A stretch of DNA of 64,000 nucleotides from Mesorhizobium loti (lineage in GTDB: Bacteria > Pseudomonadota > Alphaproteobacteria > Rhizobiales > Rhizobiaceae). Made by a program: the position numbers and the translations under genes. Location of the stretch: contig AP017605.1 in assembly GCA_002356515.1 (NCBI GenBank), forward strand, positions 3,162,001-3,226,000. The letters are read 5' to 3'. Below are positions 17,185-26,554 of the stretch, piece after piece (the stretch's first letter is position 1; every line of letters begins with the position of its first letter). The notes beneath the pieces were generated by a model, which did not search any database, had not been told where the DNA came from, and saw nothing but the letters and a program-made list of their open reading frames with translations.

Positions 17185-17835
17185 TCACGCCGCCGCTATA
17201 TGGGCGAGGAGATTGTCGAAGCTGCCGAACAGCGCGTTGGAGCCGATCAGCCGGGGGGCATCGTTGCGGACAATTGCAAGGGAAGGAACGCCATTGGCAT
17301 GCAGGCGCTGGAACAACGCGCGGCCGAGCCCAACCAGTTCGCGGTAAGCCGCCAGCAATGTCTCGCTCGGCTGCCTCAGCATGACTGCGGCATCCGCCAT
17401 GCCGGCGTCGGCGAGCACGGCAGCGACACCTTCGACAGTCACGATGTCGCGGCCATTGACATAGCGCGCACGCTGGATCGCCTTCAGTGCGGTAAGCCGG
17501 CGGCTGGAGTCTTCGAGGCCGGCGGCACTGATGCCGAGGGGCGCCGCATGCGAGTCGAGCAAGGTGCCGCGGATGCCAAGGACGTTGCGCTGATAGGCCT
17601 GTGTGAATGCCTGTCCGGTCAGACGCTCGATACGCTGGTCGTTCGCCCAGGCATGAGTGGCAAAACCTTCATCCATCGGCCGCGCACCGGCACCGGAGAA
17701 CAGGCCGGTCGGCAGCAGCTCGACGCGCACGCCGCTGGCCGACAACCTCTCCAGCATCGGCGTGGCGCCATAGCACCAACCGCAGAGCGGATCGAACAGG
17801 TAAGTTACGTCTGGATTGCTCACGATCGCTGCCAT
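17185..17835 (-). CDS. Cytoplasmic DsbA-family thioredoxin-fold protein
   Basis: A 216-aa protein with a CGWC active site at C18-C21 directly after the first beta strand (VTYLFDPLCGWC) and an all-helical DsbA insertion, ending with the cis-proline-bearing NGVPSLAIV segment. There is no signal peptide, so it acts in the cytoplasm, like FrnE-type oxidoreductases. The ATG at 17835 gives family length; an earlier ATG at 17885 would add 17 residues of low-complexity sequence. It is divergent from a LysR gene, with a perfect palindrome in the shared intergenic region, so LysR control is likely. Confidence 0.8.
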   Translation of the reverse strand: MAAIVSNPDVTYLFDPLCGWCYGATPMLERLSASGVRVELLPTGLFSGAGARPMDEGFATHAWANDQRIERLTGQAFTQAYQRNVLGIRGTLLDSHAAPLGISAAGLEDSSRRLTALKAIQRARYVNGRDIVTVEGVAAVLADAGMADAAVMLRQPSETLLAAYRELVGLGRALFQRLHANGVPSLAIVRNDAPRLIGSNALFGSFDNLLAHIAAA

Positions 17836-17932
17836 CCTTGCTGCGGGATACCGGCCGCGGGGCCAGTCGAATGTCTTGGCCCACATGTGGCAGGCGGCAG
17901 TCTTGCGATAAATGCCACTCAATAATACAAAC

Positions 17933-17951
17933 TGTCTGATCAGATCAGACA
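17933..17951. promoter_or_regulatory. Palindromic LysR operator
   Basis: TGTCTGATCAGATCAGACA is a perfect 9-bp inverted repeat around a single A, placed between the divergent dsbA-like and lysR genes and 13 bp before the LysR start. It contains T-N11-A LysR-box geometry. It is the probable autoregulatory and target site. Confidence 0.55.
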
Positions 17952-17964
17952 AAAAGCACTCACC

Positions 17965-18882
17965 TTGGCCGACCTTCTGAACCTCAACCGGCTCGTCTAC
18001 TTCACCACGGTGATGGAAACCGGTTCGTTCACGGCGGCGGCGGACCGGCTCGACGTCGCCAAGGCCGTGGTCAGTCATCAGATCGGCAGGCTCGAAGAGG
18101 AGTTGGGCGCGACGCTGCTGCAGCGCACGACCCGGCGCGTCACGCCGACCGAGGAAGGCCGGCTCTTCTATGACAGGGCTATGATCATCCTGCGCGAGGC
18201 GGAGGCGGCCTATGGCGAAATCTCGCACGGCGCGATTGAGCCAAGCGGAATGCTGAGGCTGACCGCGCCGCTCGACTACGGCACCAGGATAGTGGCGCCG
18301 GTCATGGCGGCATATCTGAAGACTTATCCAAACATGCGGGTCGAGGCGATCTTCGACGATGCGGTGAGCAATCTGGTCGACGAGCAGATCGATCTCGGCA
18401 TCCGCGTCGGCTGGCTCACCGATTCTTCCAACCAGGCGCGGCGCTTGGGCACGATACGGCAGGTCGTGGTGGCGAGCCCGGCTTTCGCCGCAAACCTGCC
18501 GCCCGACGTCACCCCGCGCCAAGCGCGATCACTGGCCTGGGTCGGCAACGCCCAGCTGCGCGGCGTCGGCCAATGGCTGTTTTCCAGGGATGGCGAGACG
18601 GTGCTGACCGAGCTCAATCCCGTCGTCGTCTGCGACAAGAGCCCGGCGGCCTATGCTTGCGTGCTCGCAGGTATCGGCCTGGGTATATTTCCCGACTATG
18701 CGGTCGATGAGGATATCATCGGGGGTCGGCTTGTGCGGATATTCGCCGAGTGGACCTTGCCGATCGGCGGCATCCATGCGGTGTTTCCGCCGGCCCGCTT
18801 CCGGCCCGCCAAGGTGCGTGCCTTCGTTGAATTGCTGGCGGCGGCCGAGAGAAAGCGGGTGCGCGGCGCTGCCAAGGGGTAG
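17965..18882 (+). CDS. LysR-family transcriptional regulator
   Basis: A 305-aa LysR protein with a winged helix at about residues 6-65 (FTTVMETGSFTAAADRLDVAKAVVSHQIGRLEEELGATLLQRTTRRVTPTEEG) and a substrate-binding domain to about 300. The best start is TTG at 17965, because no ATG precedes the first helix in frame. It is divergent from the cytoplasmic DsbA-like gene and probably regulates it and itself through the palindrome at 17933-17951. The effector is unknown. Confidence 0.85.
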   Translation: MADLLNLNRLVYFTTVMETGSFTAAADRLDVAKAVVSHQIGRLEEELGATLLQRTTRRVTPTEEGRLFYDRAMIILREAEAAYGEISHGAIEPSGMLRLTAPLDYGTRIVAPVMAAYLKTYPNMRVEAIFDDAVSNLVDEQIDLGIRVGWLTDSSNQARRLGTIRQVVVASPAFAANLPPDVTPRQARSLAWVGNAQLRGVGQWLFSRDGETVLTELNPVVVCDKSPAAYACVLAGIGLGIFPDYAVDEDIIGGRLVRIFAEWTLPIGGIHAVFPPARFRPAKVRAFVELLAAAERKRVRGAAKG

Positions 18883-18944
18883 CGCAACATGGGATGCAAA
18901 ATGTCAGCGACAACTTACGCAAAGGCATCGTCACCCTTCCTGCA

Positions 18945-20786
18945 TCATCGCGCTTCACTCGAGCCAAAAACGCGAACGGCCCGCTTGATGCGGGCCGTTT
19001 TATGTTGGTTTTGGGGTAGGCTTTGAGTTTTCTGTCCTGCGGCTTTGGCTTTGCCTGCTTGCGGGCCGCTGATGACAGGTTCGAATCGGCGGCCAGCGTC
19101 AGCAAAAAGCAAAACGGCCCGCTTGAGGCGGGCCGTTGAATGTTGGTTGCGGGGACCCGCAACCCCTTTTGTCATAACATCGCCGGACGTTTGATTTTGG
19201 TCGGGTTTGGCGAGTTCGAGGATGCCGAACAGCTCGCCGCGTAGCTCGGCATGCACCTCGCCGCGCCTGTCGCCGGGCGTGAGCACGATCTCTCCTATTA
19301 ATGAGCGCAGCGCCTCGGCGGCTGAACGTCCATCCTCGTGGTCGGCAAGCGCTTGCGTGAGTTGCTCGATACGCTTCTTATATAGAGTGGCGATGTTGGG
19401 ATGCAGGTCGGGCACGTCAGTGGGCGCCATCGCCAGACGCGCTGTGATCTCTGCCTTCTGTCTCTCCAGGTCTTCCATTCTCGCTTTCATCGAAGGTTGG
19501 TATAGGCCATCCTCGATCGCGGTCATGATGCCAGCGATGGCGCGCTCGATCTTGTCGAGGGCTTTGCGGTCTTGTTCGCCTTGCGCGCGACGCTCCTGGT
19601 TAAGGCGATTGGTTTCCTGGGCATAGGCTCTGATTGCCTCGCCCACGGCATCGGCCGAGACGAGCCTTTCCTTCAGGCCTGCAAGGACGCGCTGTTCGAT
19701 CTTCTCGCGGGCGATGGTACGGCCGTTGTCGCAGATGCCCCGGCGCTGGTGGTTGAGGCAGGCATAGCGGTCTCGTGTAAACAGGCCGTAGCGCCCGCCG
19801 CAGCAACCGCAGGTGAGCAAGCCGGAAAGCAGGGAGACCGGCCGCCTCATCGTGTGTAGCTTCCTCGCCCGAGCCTTGCGCGTGGCGATCGCGACTGCCT
19901 CGAACTGGCCGGCAATAGATTTCTGTCTCTCCTTAACGGCCTGCCACAATTCGTCCTCGACGATCCTGAGATGCGGCACCTCGGTGCGGATCCATTTTAC
20001 TAGCGGATTGGCCCGCGACACGCGCTTGCCGGTGGCGGGATCCTTGACGAAGTGCAGGCGATTCCAGACCAGCACGCCGGTATAGAGCTCATTGTTGATG
20101 ACGCCGGTACCTCGGATGATATGGCCGCGCACGCTGGTATCGCCCCAGTGCCGGCCGAGTGGACCAGGAACGTCCTCCTTGTTGAGGTCGACAGCGATCG
20201 CCTTCGGGCTCTTGCCGGCGGCGAATTCGCGGAAGATGCGGCGCACGATGGTCGCTTCTTCCGGCACGATCTCGCGATCGCCACGGACGGGTTCGCCTTC
20301 AGCATCGAGTTTCTTCACCACCCGGTAGCCGTAGCACAGCCCGCCCCCGGCCTTACCCTTTTCCACCCTCCCTCGCAGGCCACGATGGGTCTTGAGAGCA
20401 AGGTCCTTCAGGAACAGGGCGTTCATCGTGCCCTTAAGGCCGACGTGCAGCTCGCTGACCTCGCCCTCGGCCAAGGTGACAATGGCAACGCCGGCGAATT
20501 TGAGATGCTTGAAGAGGGTAGCGACATCGGCCTGGTCGCGGCTGATGCGATCGAGCGCCTCGGCCAGCACCACCTCGAAGCGGCCGCGCTGGGCATCGCG
20601 TACCAATTGCTGGATGCCCGGCCGCAGCACTGTGCTGGCACCGGAGATCGCCGCATCCTCATAGGTTCCCGCCACGCTCCAACCCTCACGCGCCACTTGC
20701 TCGCGGCATAGCCTCAACTGGTCCTCGATGGAGGCATCCCGCTGGCTATCTGAAGAATAGCGGGCATAGAGTGCGACACGGGTCAT
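18945..20786 (-). CDS. Large serine recombinase (integrase)
   Basis: A 613-aa site-specific recombinase. Residues 1-140 are the resolvase catalytic domain with nucleophile Ser11 in YARYSS and the LDRISRD motif. The recombinase domain follows (about 155-290), then a zinc ribbon with CGCCGG...C...C (about 345-375), then a coiled coil (about 400-480). Residues after about 541 have no recombinase character. They are encoded by the tRNA-end-like palindrome at 19145-19164 and the two direct repeats. I infer that the original stop was lost at an integration junction and that the reading frame now runs into flanking DNA. It starts with ATGA overlap after a small upstream gene. It would integrate or excise a mobile element lying to the right. 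Confidence 0.87.
   Translation of the reverse strand: MTRVALYARYSSDSQRDASIEDQLRLCREQVAREGWSVAGTYEDAAISGASTVLRPGIQQLVRDAQRGRFEVVLAEALDRISRDQADVATLFKHLKFAGVAIVTLAEGEVSELHVGLKGTMNALFLKDLALKTHRGLRGRVEKGKAGGGLCYGYRVVKKLDAEGEPVRGDREIVPEEATIVRRIFREFAAGKSPKAIAVDLNKEDVPGPLGRHWGDTSVRGHIIRGTGVINNELYTGVLVWNRLHFVKDPATGKRVSRANPLVKWIRTEVPHLRIVEDELWQAVKERQKSIAGQFEAVAIATRKARARKLHTMRRPVSLLSGLLTCGCCGGRYGLFTRDRYACLNHQRRGICDNGRTIAREKIEQRVLAGLKERLVSADAVGEAIRAYAQETNRLNQERRAQGEQDRKALDKIERAIAGIMTAIEDGLYQPSMKARMEDLERQKAEITARLAMAPTDVPDLHPNIATLYKKRIEQLTQALADHEDGRSAAEALRSLIGEIVLTPGDRRGEVHAELRGELFGILELAKPDQNQTSGDVMTKGVAGPRNQHSTARLKRAVLLFADAGRRFEPVISGPQAGKAKAAGQKTQSLPQNQHKTARIKRAVRVFGSSEAR
18975..19015. repeat. Direct repeat copy 1 with terminator hairpin
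   Basis: This contains the hairpin AACGGCCCGC-TTGAT-GCGGGCCGTT with T-run, then ATGTTGGTTTTGGGG. It is nearly identical to copy 2 at 19114-19154. Both lie inside the 3' end of the recombinase frame. It can terminate rightward transcription from lysR. Confidence 0.6.
19114..19154. repeat. Direct repeat copy 2, tRNA-3'-end-like
   Basis: The hairpin AACGGCCCGC-TTGAG-GCGGGCCGTT is followed by ATGTTGGTTGCGGGG. On the minus strand the latter reads CCCCGCAACCA then AACAT, like the 3' end of an initiator-tRNA-Met gene plus its terminator. Only this stub is present, with no tRNA body next to it. Confidence 0.5.
19145..19164. other. Candidate attachment site of the serine recombinase
   Basis: GGTTGCGGGGACCCGCAACC is a 9-bp perfect inverted repeat around a GA dinucleotide. 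Large serine recombinases cross over at a 2-bp core inside imperfectly palindromic sites. It sits exactly where recombinase-like protein sequence ends and tRNA-flank-like sequence begins. Confidence 0.4.
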
Positions 20787-21058
20787 GGCGGCAGATCCTC
20801 TCTCCTGTTCCCAGGGGGTTCATCATCCTGCCCCCTGCCCTCTCCCTCGCGGCGGTCCGGCCGATTGTCGTTGGCCGCAAGCCTCGCCTCGTACGCCTCC
20901 CGCGCCAGCTGCCGGCCGATCAGCCGGGCGATATCCAGAACCACCCGATCCAGCTTGGCCGCCGCCGTGAGTTCGGGGCGCCCCTCAGGGCTGGCGAGGT
21001 CGCCGTTGTCGTTCGCCGGAACCAACGCCTGTGGGCCAGTCCTGGTTTGCTCACCCAT
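20783..21058 (-). CDS. Small hypothetical protein upstream of the recombinase
   Basis: A 91-aa polar protein with two ANDN motifs (ALVPANDNGD and RLAANDNRPDRREGEG) and a central helical part (AAAKLDRVVLDIARLIGRQLAREAYEARLA). The ATG at 21058 follows GGGAGAG. Its TGA overlaps the recombinase ATG (ATGA), so the two are translated together. I do not recognise a domain. Its location suggests a recombinase accessory or directionality role, which is inference. Confidence 0.62.
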   Translation of the reverse strand: MGEQTRTGPQALVPANDNGDLASPEGRPELTAAAKLDRVVLDIARLIGRQLAREAYEARLAANDNRPDRREGEGRGQDDEPPGNRREDLPP

Positions 21059-21225
21059 CGCGGTCGCTCTCCCAATGGTGGATCGACCCGCCATCAGAGG
21101 CCACCGGACGGCGAAGAAAAGCACGAAGTTCATGTCGTAGGGCGCCAGCGCGCAATAACTTGCGCCGTGCGGTTTCGTCTCAAGCCTCAAGGTCGAGTTG
21201 CAGGCGCAAGTGGTTATGGGGCGAG

Positions 21226-21840
21226 TCACAAGACCGAATCGCCACAACACTCCGCCTCGCCTTCCTCTTGCAGCGCTGCGACCAGCTTGACCGCGGACTC
21301 CCAATGCTTGGTGACATCGCTCCGCGTCGTTGCCCTGCTCCGGCGACGAGCCGGCAAACTCCCGGCAATCGCCTTCAAGTCACGAAGCACCGAAGCTATG
21401 TGCGGCCACGGGAAGTCGGTAGGGTCTCCGATATCCCGATCAGCACCGACGATCATTTCTAGCTTGGCGATGGCGCCGACAAGCGAAGTAGACACGACCT
21501 CGGGGATAGAGTCCTGAAGCTTCAGAGCTTCGGTCATCGCAAAGACCTCCGCCTCCCTCGCAACCGCATACTCCTGAGGATCGCGGAGAGTACGCGCTTT
21601 TCGGTCTTGAGCTCGCGTAGGAAAATCCGCGGCCAATACCTCGATTCCGGGATTGACCATGATTTGGCTTTCCAGCCGCTGCTGCACGCGGCATAGCAGC
21701 AATGAGGCATATCGAGCTCGTTGCCATTCGCTCCAAAGGCTCAAAGCGGGATCTGTGGCTTGGGACCCCGTCCTCTCGAGCTCATCGCGTTGCCAGCCGG
21801 TGACGAAAGGCAAAGTCGTGGTATTGTCGGAATCAGTCAT
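21226..21840 (-). CDS. Hypothetical protein
   Basis: A 204-aa, mostly helical, polar protein with no motif I can name (TGWQRDELERTGSQATDPALSLWSEWQRARYASLLLCRVQQRLES at the N-terminal end; a basic RRRSRATTRSD patch near residue 167). There is no signal peptide or span. It lies upstream of the recombinase pair on the same strand and could be cargo of the same element. Coding is supported by a long clean frame and by Shine-Dalgarno-like spacing, not by similarity. Confidence 0.55.
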   Translation of the reverse strand: MTDSDNTTTLPFVTGWQRDELERTGSQATDPALSLWSEWQRARYASLLLCRVQQRLESQIMVNPGIEVLAADFPTRAQDRKARTLRDPQEYAVAREAEVFAMTEALKLQDSIPEVVSTSLVGAIAKLEMIVGADRDIGDPTDFPWPHIASVLRDLKAIAGSLPARRRSRATTRSDVTKHWESAVKLVAALQEEGEAECCGDSVL

Positions 21841-22043
21841 GGATCCGAGCTCCCAACAGCTTGGCTGTGGTTAAGCTGGGTTGCGTGCAAGCGCACGTCG
21901 CCCGGCCATATTCGCGCGACGGCCGATATCAGCAAGGACCAAGGTCGTTGCAAGCGGCTGAAGCGGCCAGTCTATCGTGCCCTTTTAACGTATCCGAGAT
22001 CACTTTGCAATCATATGATCTGAAAGATATCACCGGAGGCCAG

Positions 22044-22280
22044 ATGCGAGCGGCGCGCGCCTTGGTTCGTTGGAGCGCGAAGGATCTGGCCAAAGCTGCA
22101 AGCGTGGGCGTGGCGACCGTGAGACGTGCCGAGTCCGATGACGGCATTCCGTCGACGACCTTAGCTAATCGAAGAGCGATCCGTAGCGCGCTGGAAGCGG
22201 CAGGCATCGAGTTTATTGCCGAGAATGGCGGTGGCGCAGGCGTAAGGCTTTCCCGTCGTTTAAACAACGGATCGCGCTAG
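22044..22280 (+). CDS. Small helix-turn-helix (XRE-like) regulator
   Basis: A 78-aa protein consisting of one HTH domain: MRAARALVRWSAKDLAKAASVGVATVRRAESDDG is the classic XRE start, followed by the IRSALEAAGIEFIAENGGGAGVRL tail seen in many short rhizobial regulators. The ATG at 22044 follows GGAGG at good spacing. Homologues often carry a few residues before QMRAARAL, so a TTG start slightly upstream is possible. It is a monocistronic gene in the post-integration region and may regulate element genes. Confidence 0.75.
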   Translation: MRAARALVRWSAKDLAKAASVGVATVRRAESDDGIPSTTLANRRAIRSALEAAGIEFIAENGGGAGVRLSRRLNNGSR

Positions 22281-22730
22281 CAGTATGTTTGCCGAACCGT
22301 TGCCGCAAAGCACTTGCTTGGAGTTCGCCGAGCCATCTTGGCGACGCCGCTCGCGCGCGCCGTCGAACGGGCGCCGTAGCGACCGAGCGGCTGCTTCGCG
22401 CCTCATTTCAGTCGTTCAGTCCGCGGGCTGCCTCCCCAGAAGCTGACTTCCGCTCGGCTAGCTAAGAGCACGCGACGGACTGCTGACACGGCGATTTTGT
22501 TGCCGATGAGAGCAGGTGCCAGCCTAGCCTTCGCTCGCTCGCGTTCTCCAAGGCTTCTAGCGTCGAGAACGCAGAAGACAATTCCGACGCGGGCGCGTTA
22601 CCGTTTACGGAGCTGAAATCGCCTTGATTGACGCGGTGTTCCGATCGGCACCGGACCGCGCAGCCTTGCAATGTGGTAGGCCTGCGACGCCTAACGCACA
22701 AATCCGATGCCAACGGAGGGCCATTCGTGT
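22281..22730. other. 450-bp region without a supported gene
   Basis: Open frames here are short and have no ribosome site or recognisable protein character. The only signal I see is the GGAGGG ribosome site at 22714-22719 belonging to the UvrA paralogue. The UvrA promoter is presumably here, but no clear -35/-10 pair stands out. Confidence 0.4.
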
Positions 22731-25301
22731 ATGTCTGGGATAGAGGACGTTCGCATGCGAGACATCAAGGCCTCCGGCTTCGTCCGCGTTCGCGGCGCGC
22801 GCGAGCACAATCTCAAGAACGTCGATGTCGACGTACCGCGCGATGCGTTCGTCGTGTTCACCGGCGTGTCGGGATCGGGAAAATCGTCGCTCGCGTTCTC
22901 CACCCTCTATGCAGAGGCACAGCGCCGCTATCTAGAATCGGTCTCGCCTTATGCGCGCCGCCTGTTCCACCAGATGGAAGTTCCCGAGGTCGATGAGATA
23001 GAGGGCCTGCCTCCGGCGGTGGCACTGCAGCAGCAGCGCGGATCGCCAACCACCCGCTCATCGGTGGGCAGCGTCACCACCCTCTCCAACCTTCTGCGAA
23101 TGCTTTACTCGCGCGCCGGCGACTATCCGCAGGGCCAAGCCCACCTCGACGCCGAATCCTTCTCGCCCAACACTCCCGAGGGCGCCTGCCCACGTTGCCA
23201 CGGCCTTGGCCGGATCCACGAGGTCACCGAGGCGTCGATGGTTCCCGATCCTTCCAAGACGATCCGCGAGCGCGCGGTCGCAGCCTGGCCAACGGCTTGG
23301 GGCGGCCAGAATCTGCGCGACATCCTGATCAGCCTGGGCATCGACGTCGACACGCCGTGGCGGAACTTGCCGAAGAAGGTGCGCAACTGGATCCTTTTCA
23401 CCGAGGAGCAGCCCCAGGTCCCGGTCTATCCCGGGTGGAGCCATGAAGAGATTGAGCGCGCGATCCGGCGCAAGGTCGAGCCGGCTTATGTGGGCACCTT
23501 CTCGAGCGCGAAGCGCCATGTCACTCACAGCTATGCGACGACCCAGAGCGCGATGATGAAGAAGCGCGCCGCGCAATTCATGATCAGCCGTGCCTGCCCG
23601 ATCTGCGGTGGCAAGAGGCTACGCCTGGAAGCCTTATCGGTCCGCTTTGAGGGCCTCGACATCGCCGAAATGAGCCGCCTGCCTCTGGCGCGGTTCTCGA
23701 AGATCTTTGGGTCTTATGCCAAGGCGACAGCCGGTAAGCTCGGGGCGCTGCGCAAGACCCATCCGGAGAAGGCCTTGGTAGTCGAGCGCATCGCCGGCGA
23801 TCTCTGCCGCCGGCTGTCAGTGCTGCTCGACCTCGGTCTCGGCTATTTGACGCTGGAACGCAGCACCCCGACCCTGTCGCCGGGCGAGTTGCAGCGGCTG
23901 CGGCTTGCCACCCAGGTCGTCTCGAACCTGTTTGGGGTCGTCTATGTGATGGACGAGCCGTCTGCTGGGCTCCATCCCGCCGACACCGAGGCTTTGCTAC
24001 GCGCGCTCGACGGCCTAAAGGCTGTCGGCAATTCGCTATTCGTCGTCGAGCATGAAATGGACGTCGTCCGTCGTGCCGACTGGATCGTCGATGTTGGCCC
24101 TGGCGCCGGCGAACATGGCGGCGAGATCCTCTACAGCGGTCCGATCGAAGGCCTGCGCGAGGTCGCCGTTTCGGAAACACGGCGCCATCTGTTCGACGAT
24201 GAGGGCAAAATCCCGCGCCGCGTGCGTGAGCCAACCGGTTGGTTGCGACTGGAGGGGATTTCACGCAACAACTTAAAGCAGGTCGATTGCGCGATCCCGC
24301 TCGGCGTTATGACCACGGTTACCGGAATCTCCGGCTCGGGGAAATCAAGCTTGGTCAGCCAGGCGCTTGTCGAACTAGTCGCTGGTGCGCTCGGCGCGCC
24401 GGTCGCGGCCGACGACGGGGCGGATGTCGAGGCGGTGCTCGATGACCGCCCGGCCAGCGTCACCGAGGGCCGGATCGTAGGCGGCCTCGAAGGGATTAGA
24501 CGGCTGATCGAGGTCGACCAGAAGCCGATCGGCCGCACCCCTCGTTCCAACCTCGCCACTTATACCGGCCTGTTCGATCATGTCCGGACATTGTTCGCGG
24601 CGACTCCCGAAGCCAGGAAACGCCGTTACGATTCCGGCCGCTTCTCCTTCAATGTCGCCAAAGGCCGCTGTCCGCGGTGCGAGGGGGAAGGCTTCGTCAT
24701 GGTCGAATTGCTCTTTCTGCCCAGCGTCTACGCCCCCTGTCCCACGTGCCACGGCACCCGCTACAATCCTAAGACGCTTGAGATCCTGTATCGCGGCAAG
24801 ACTATCGCGGAGGTCCTCGCTCTCACCGTCGAGGGTGCTTGGGAATTCTTCGACGACGCGCCCAACGTGCGCCGGTCGCTCAAGGTGCTTCGCGAGGTAG
24901 GACTCAATTATCTGCGCCTCGGACAGCCCGCGACAGAGTTTTCGGGCGGCGAGGCGCAAAGGGTCAAGCTCGCCACCGAGTTACAACGCGCCCAGCGCGG
25001 CGGCGCGCTCTATGTGCTCGACGAGCCGACTACCGGCCTTCACCCGACCGATGTCGAACGTCTGCTCGTCCAGCTCCACGCTCTGGTCGACGCCGGCAAC
25101 AGCGTGGTCCTCGTCGATCACGACATGAAGGTGGCGGCGGGGAGCGATTGGGTGATCGATATCGGCCCCGGCGCCGGCGACGAGGGCGGGGGGATCGTCG
25201 TCAGCGGCCCGCCGGCAAAAGTCTCCGCCTGCAAAGCCAGCCGCACCGCACCCTATCTCGATCGGGCGCTAGGCGGGGAGGCGGGCCTTACGGCCAAGTG
25301 A
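22731..25301 (+). CDS. UvrA-like excinuclease ATPase paralogue (UvrA2 type)
   Basis: An 856-aa tandem ABC-type ATPase. The first Walker A is GVSGSGKSS (45-53), the second GISGSGKSS (near 535). Two signature/Walker B sets ([13 protein letters not shown]...[28 protein letters not shown]...[13 protein letters not shown]) and CxxC zinc modules ([35 protein letters not shown]) are all present. True UvrA is about 940-960 aa, so this shorter form probably lacks the UvrB-interaction region. Such paralogues are linked to DNA-damage or drug tolerance. The start at 22731 is set by GGAGGG 11 bp upstream; ATG 22755 is an alternative. Confidence 0.87.
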   Translation: MSGIEDVRMRDIKASGFVRVRGAREHNLKNVDVDVPRDAFVVFTGVSGSGKSSLAFSTLYAEAQRRYLESVSPYARRLFHQMEVPEVDEIEGLPPAVALQQQRGSPTTRSSVGSVTTLSNLLRMLYSRAGDYPQGQAHLDAESFSPNTPEGACPRCHGLGRIHEVTEASMVPDPSKTIRERAVAAWPTAWGGQNLRDILISLGIDVDTPWRNLPKKVRNWILFTEEQPQVPVYPGWSHEEIERAIRRKVEPAYVGTFSSAKRHVTHSYATTQSAMMKKRAAQFMISRACPICGGKRLRLEALSVRFEGLDIAEMSRLPLARFSKIFGSYAKATAGKLGALRKTHPEKALVVERIAGDLCRRLSVLLDLGLGYLTLERSTPTLSPGELQRLRLATQVVSNLFGVVYVMDEPSAGLHPADTEALLRALDGLKAVGNSLFVVEHEMDVVRRADWIVDVGPGAGEHGGEILYSGPIEGLREVAVSETRRHLFDDEGKIPRRVREPTGWLRLEGISRNNLKQVDCAIPLGVMTTVTGISGSGKSSLVSQALVELVAGALGAPVAADDGADVEAVLDDRPASVTEGRIVGGLEGIRRLIEVDQKPIGRTPRSNLATYTGLFDHVRTLFAATPEARKRRYDSGRFSFNVAKGRCPRCEGEGFVMVELLFLPSVYAPCPTCHGTRYNPKTLEILYRGKTIAEVLALTVEGAWEFFDDAPNVRRSLKVLREVGLNYLRLGQPATEFSGGEAQRVKLATELQRAQRGGALYVLDEPTTGLHPTDVERLLVQLHALVDAGNSVVLVDHDMKVAAGSDWVIDIGPGAGDEGGGIVVSGPPAKVSACKASRTAPYLDRALGGEAGLTAK

Positions 25302-25433
25302 TACTCGGCGCCGAAGCGGCTGCGCCTGTAGAAGCGACGGCATGCCCCAGCCCGCATCGACAAGACCGGCTCACATGGCTGTGTTCGCTTGACCAATTGG
25401 GCCGCTTACCCGCGGCGTGCCAGTTACAGTTCG

Positions 25434-25740
25434 CTACCCATCAACGTCTCTGTTCCGGTAGGAAGATACGGCGACAGGGACGGTTGGGTGGTAGGCGGCA
25501 GAGCCTCGTCCAATACTGCGCGGAGGCTGACTGAAGTCAATACGGTTTGCTGGAGCAAGCTTAAAATCGCCTGCGAACAGGTGTCCCCGCTGACATCGTG
25601 AGCATTGGCCCTTGAAACCAGTCAGGATGGGATTCGTGGTTTCGGTACAGTCAGTCATGACCGAAAACGATGCCGCAATCGATAGCGATATTTTCCCATC
25701 TGGGTGGTCATTAGCATATTGGTCCCCGCGTGATTGGCGG
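25434..25740 (-). pseudogene. Decayed duplicate of the DUF983 gene
   Basis: On the minus strand this stretch resembles the first third of the intact DUF983 gene at 26555-27034: ETTNPILTGFKGQC.RCQ.GHLFAG is shared nearly letter for letter, and the leader and start region match at DNA level (about 25565-25740 versus 26885-27045). The copy has small indels before TTNPIL that shift the frame, and it loses similarity after FKLAP, so the membrane half is absent. It reads as a truncated, frameshifted duplicate. Confidence 0.65.
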
Positions 25741-25821
25741 GAGGGAAGTCAATGGGCCGGCGGTACGGCGCGGGCTCATGACTGGGGCGGCGTGGGCGCG
25801 TGAGCTAGGGCAGCCAGGACC

Positions 25822-26130
25822 TTACTTCGCCGATTTGTTCGCGATGATATCCAATTTATGAATTTCCGGTGTTTTGGCGAACATGTCGCCGGCCTTGATC
25901 TTCTCCATCAACCCAGCGGCGACCTTTCCGTTGAGATGCGCGTCGCGTCCCGCCTCGTCGTCGAAGGTATCGAATATAGCGAAAGAGGAAGGTCCTTCCT
26001 GAATCGCATACCATGTGATCGTTCCGGGTTCGGCGTCCACCAAAGGAACCGCGGACCGCAGGAAGTCCGCCACCTCTTTCTCCTTGCCGGGCTTGGCTTC
26101 AAGCGGAACGTACAGCGCGAACTTTGTCAT
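25822..26130 (-). CDS. ABM-fold (antibiotic biosynthesis monooxygenase-like) protein
   Basis: A 102-aa dimeric ferredoxin-like-fold protein. MTKFALYVPLEAKPGKEKEVADFLRSAVPLVDAEPGTITWYAIQEG and FAIFDTFDDEAGRDAHLNGKVAAGL are the two halves typical of the ABM/YgiN family. Members include cofactor-free monooxygenases, but many have no known reaction. The start at 26130 is favoured by GGAG 6 nt upstream; ATG 26142 is less likely. It is monocistronic between the two DUF983 copies. Confidence 0.8.
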   Translation of the reverse strand: MTKFALYVPLEAKPGKEKEVADFLRSAVPLVDAEPGTITWYAIQEGPSSFAIFDTFDDEAGRDAHLNGKVAAGLMEKIKAGDMFAKTPEIHKLDIIANKSAK

Positions 26131-26285
26131 TCTGCTCTCCATGTTGTGATCTTCGCCAGTTCTGTCGGGCTGACCCTACGCTTAACGTACGGGCCTGTCG
26201 CGCCCTAACTCGCAACCGAACGATTAAGGTACAGAAAGGGAACAATGGTTGCACGTCGTTGCGCTGGTCGGGTATCATACTGCCC

Positions 26286-26440
26286 ATGGGATGGACCTTC
26301 GGATCACTGATCGAATGCAGGATGCAGGTGACGACGCATTGCGTCCAATCAGCCACACGAAGACGTTGGACCTCGCTGATACCTCGCCGACGGTTCGGCC
26401 CCATGAACCTGTGATCGGCGGACTCTGACATCGAGCTCGT
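26286..26440 (+). pseudogene. Frameshifted remnant of a small rhizobial zinc-ribbon-like protein
   Basis: MGWTFGSLIECRMQVTTHCVQS in one frame is followed, after a frame change, by HTKTLDLAD in the next. Intact small rhizobial proteins carry a similar CRM.VT.HC...C.H...LDL pattern in a single frame. I infer a frameshifted remnant. The rest of the 26143-26554 interval shows nothing else I can support. Confidence 0.3.
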
Positions 26441-26554
26441 TGCCTCCGATGGCCCTGCGGACACCAAGCGAGCGACCAGGCAGATACCCAACCTGCAAAA
26501 TGACAAGGGTTAGAAACGTCCCGCCAAGCGCCGTCCAGACTGATGCTGCTCTGG

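Noticed and set aside
17185..18522. A single 445-codon minus-strand protein
   Set aside because: Only the 3' half is DsbA-like; the 5' half is antisense to the LysR gene and crosses the palindrome.
19070..19095. GACAGGTTCGAATCGG as a tRNA T-arm
   Set aside because: The 3' side does not pair and there is no anticodon or acceptor arm; it lies in the read-through end of the recombinase frame.
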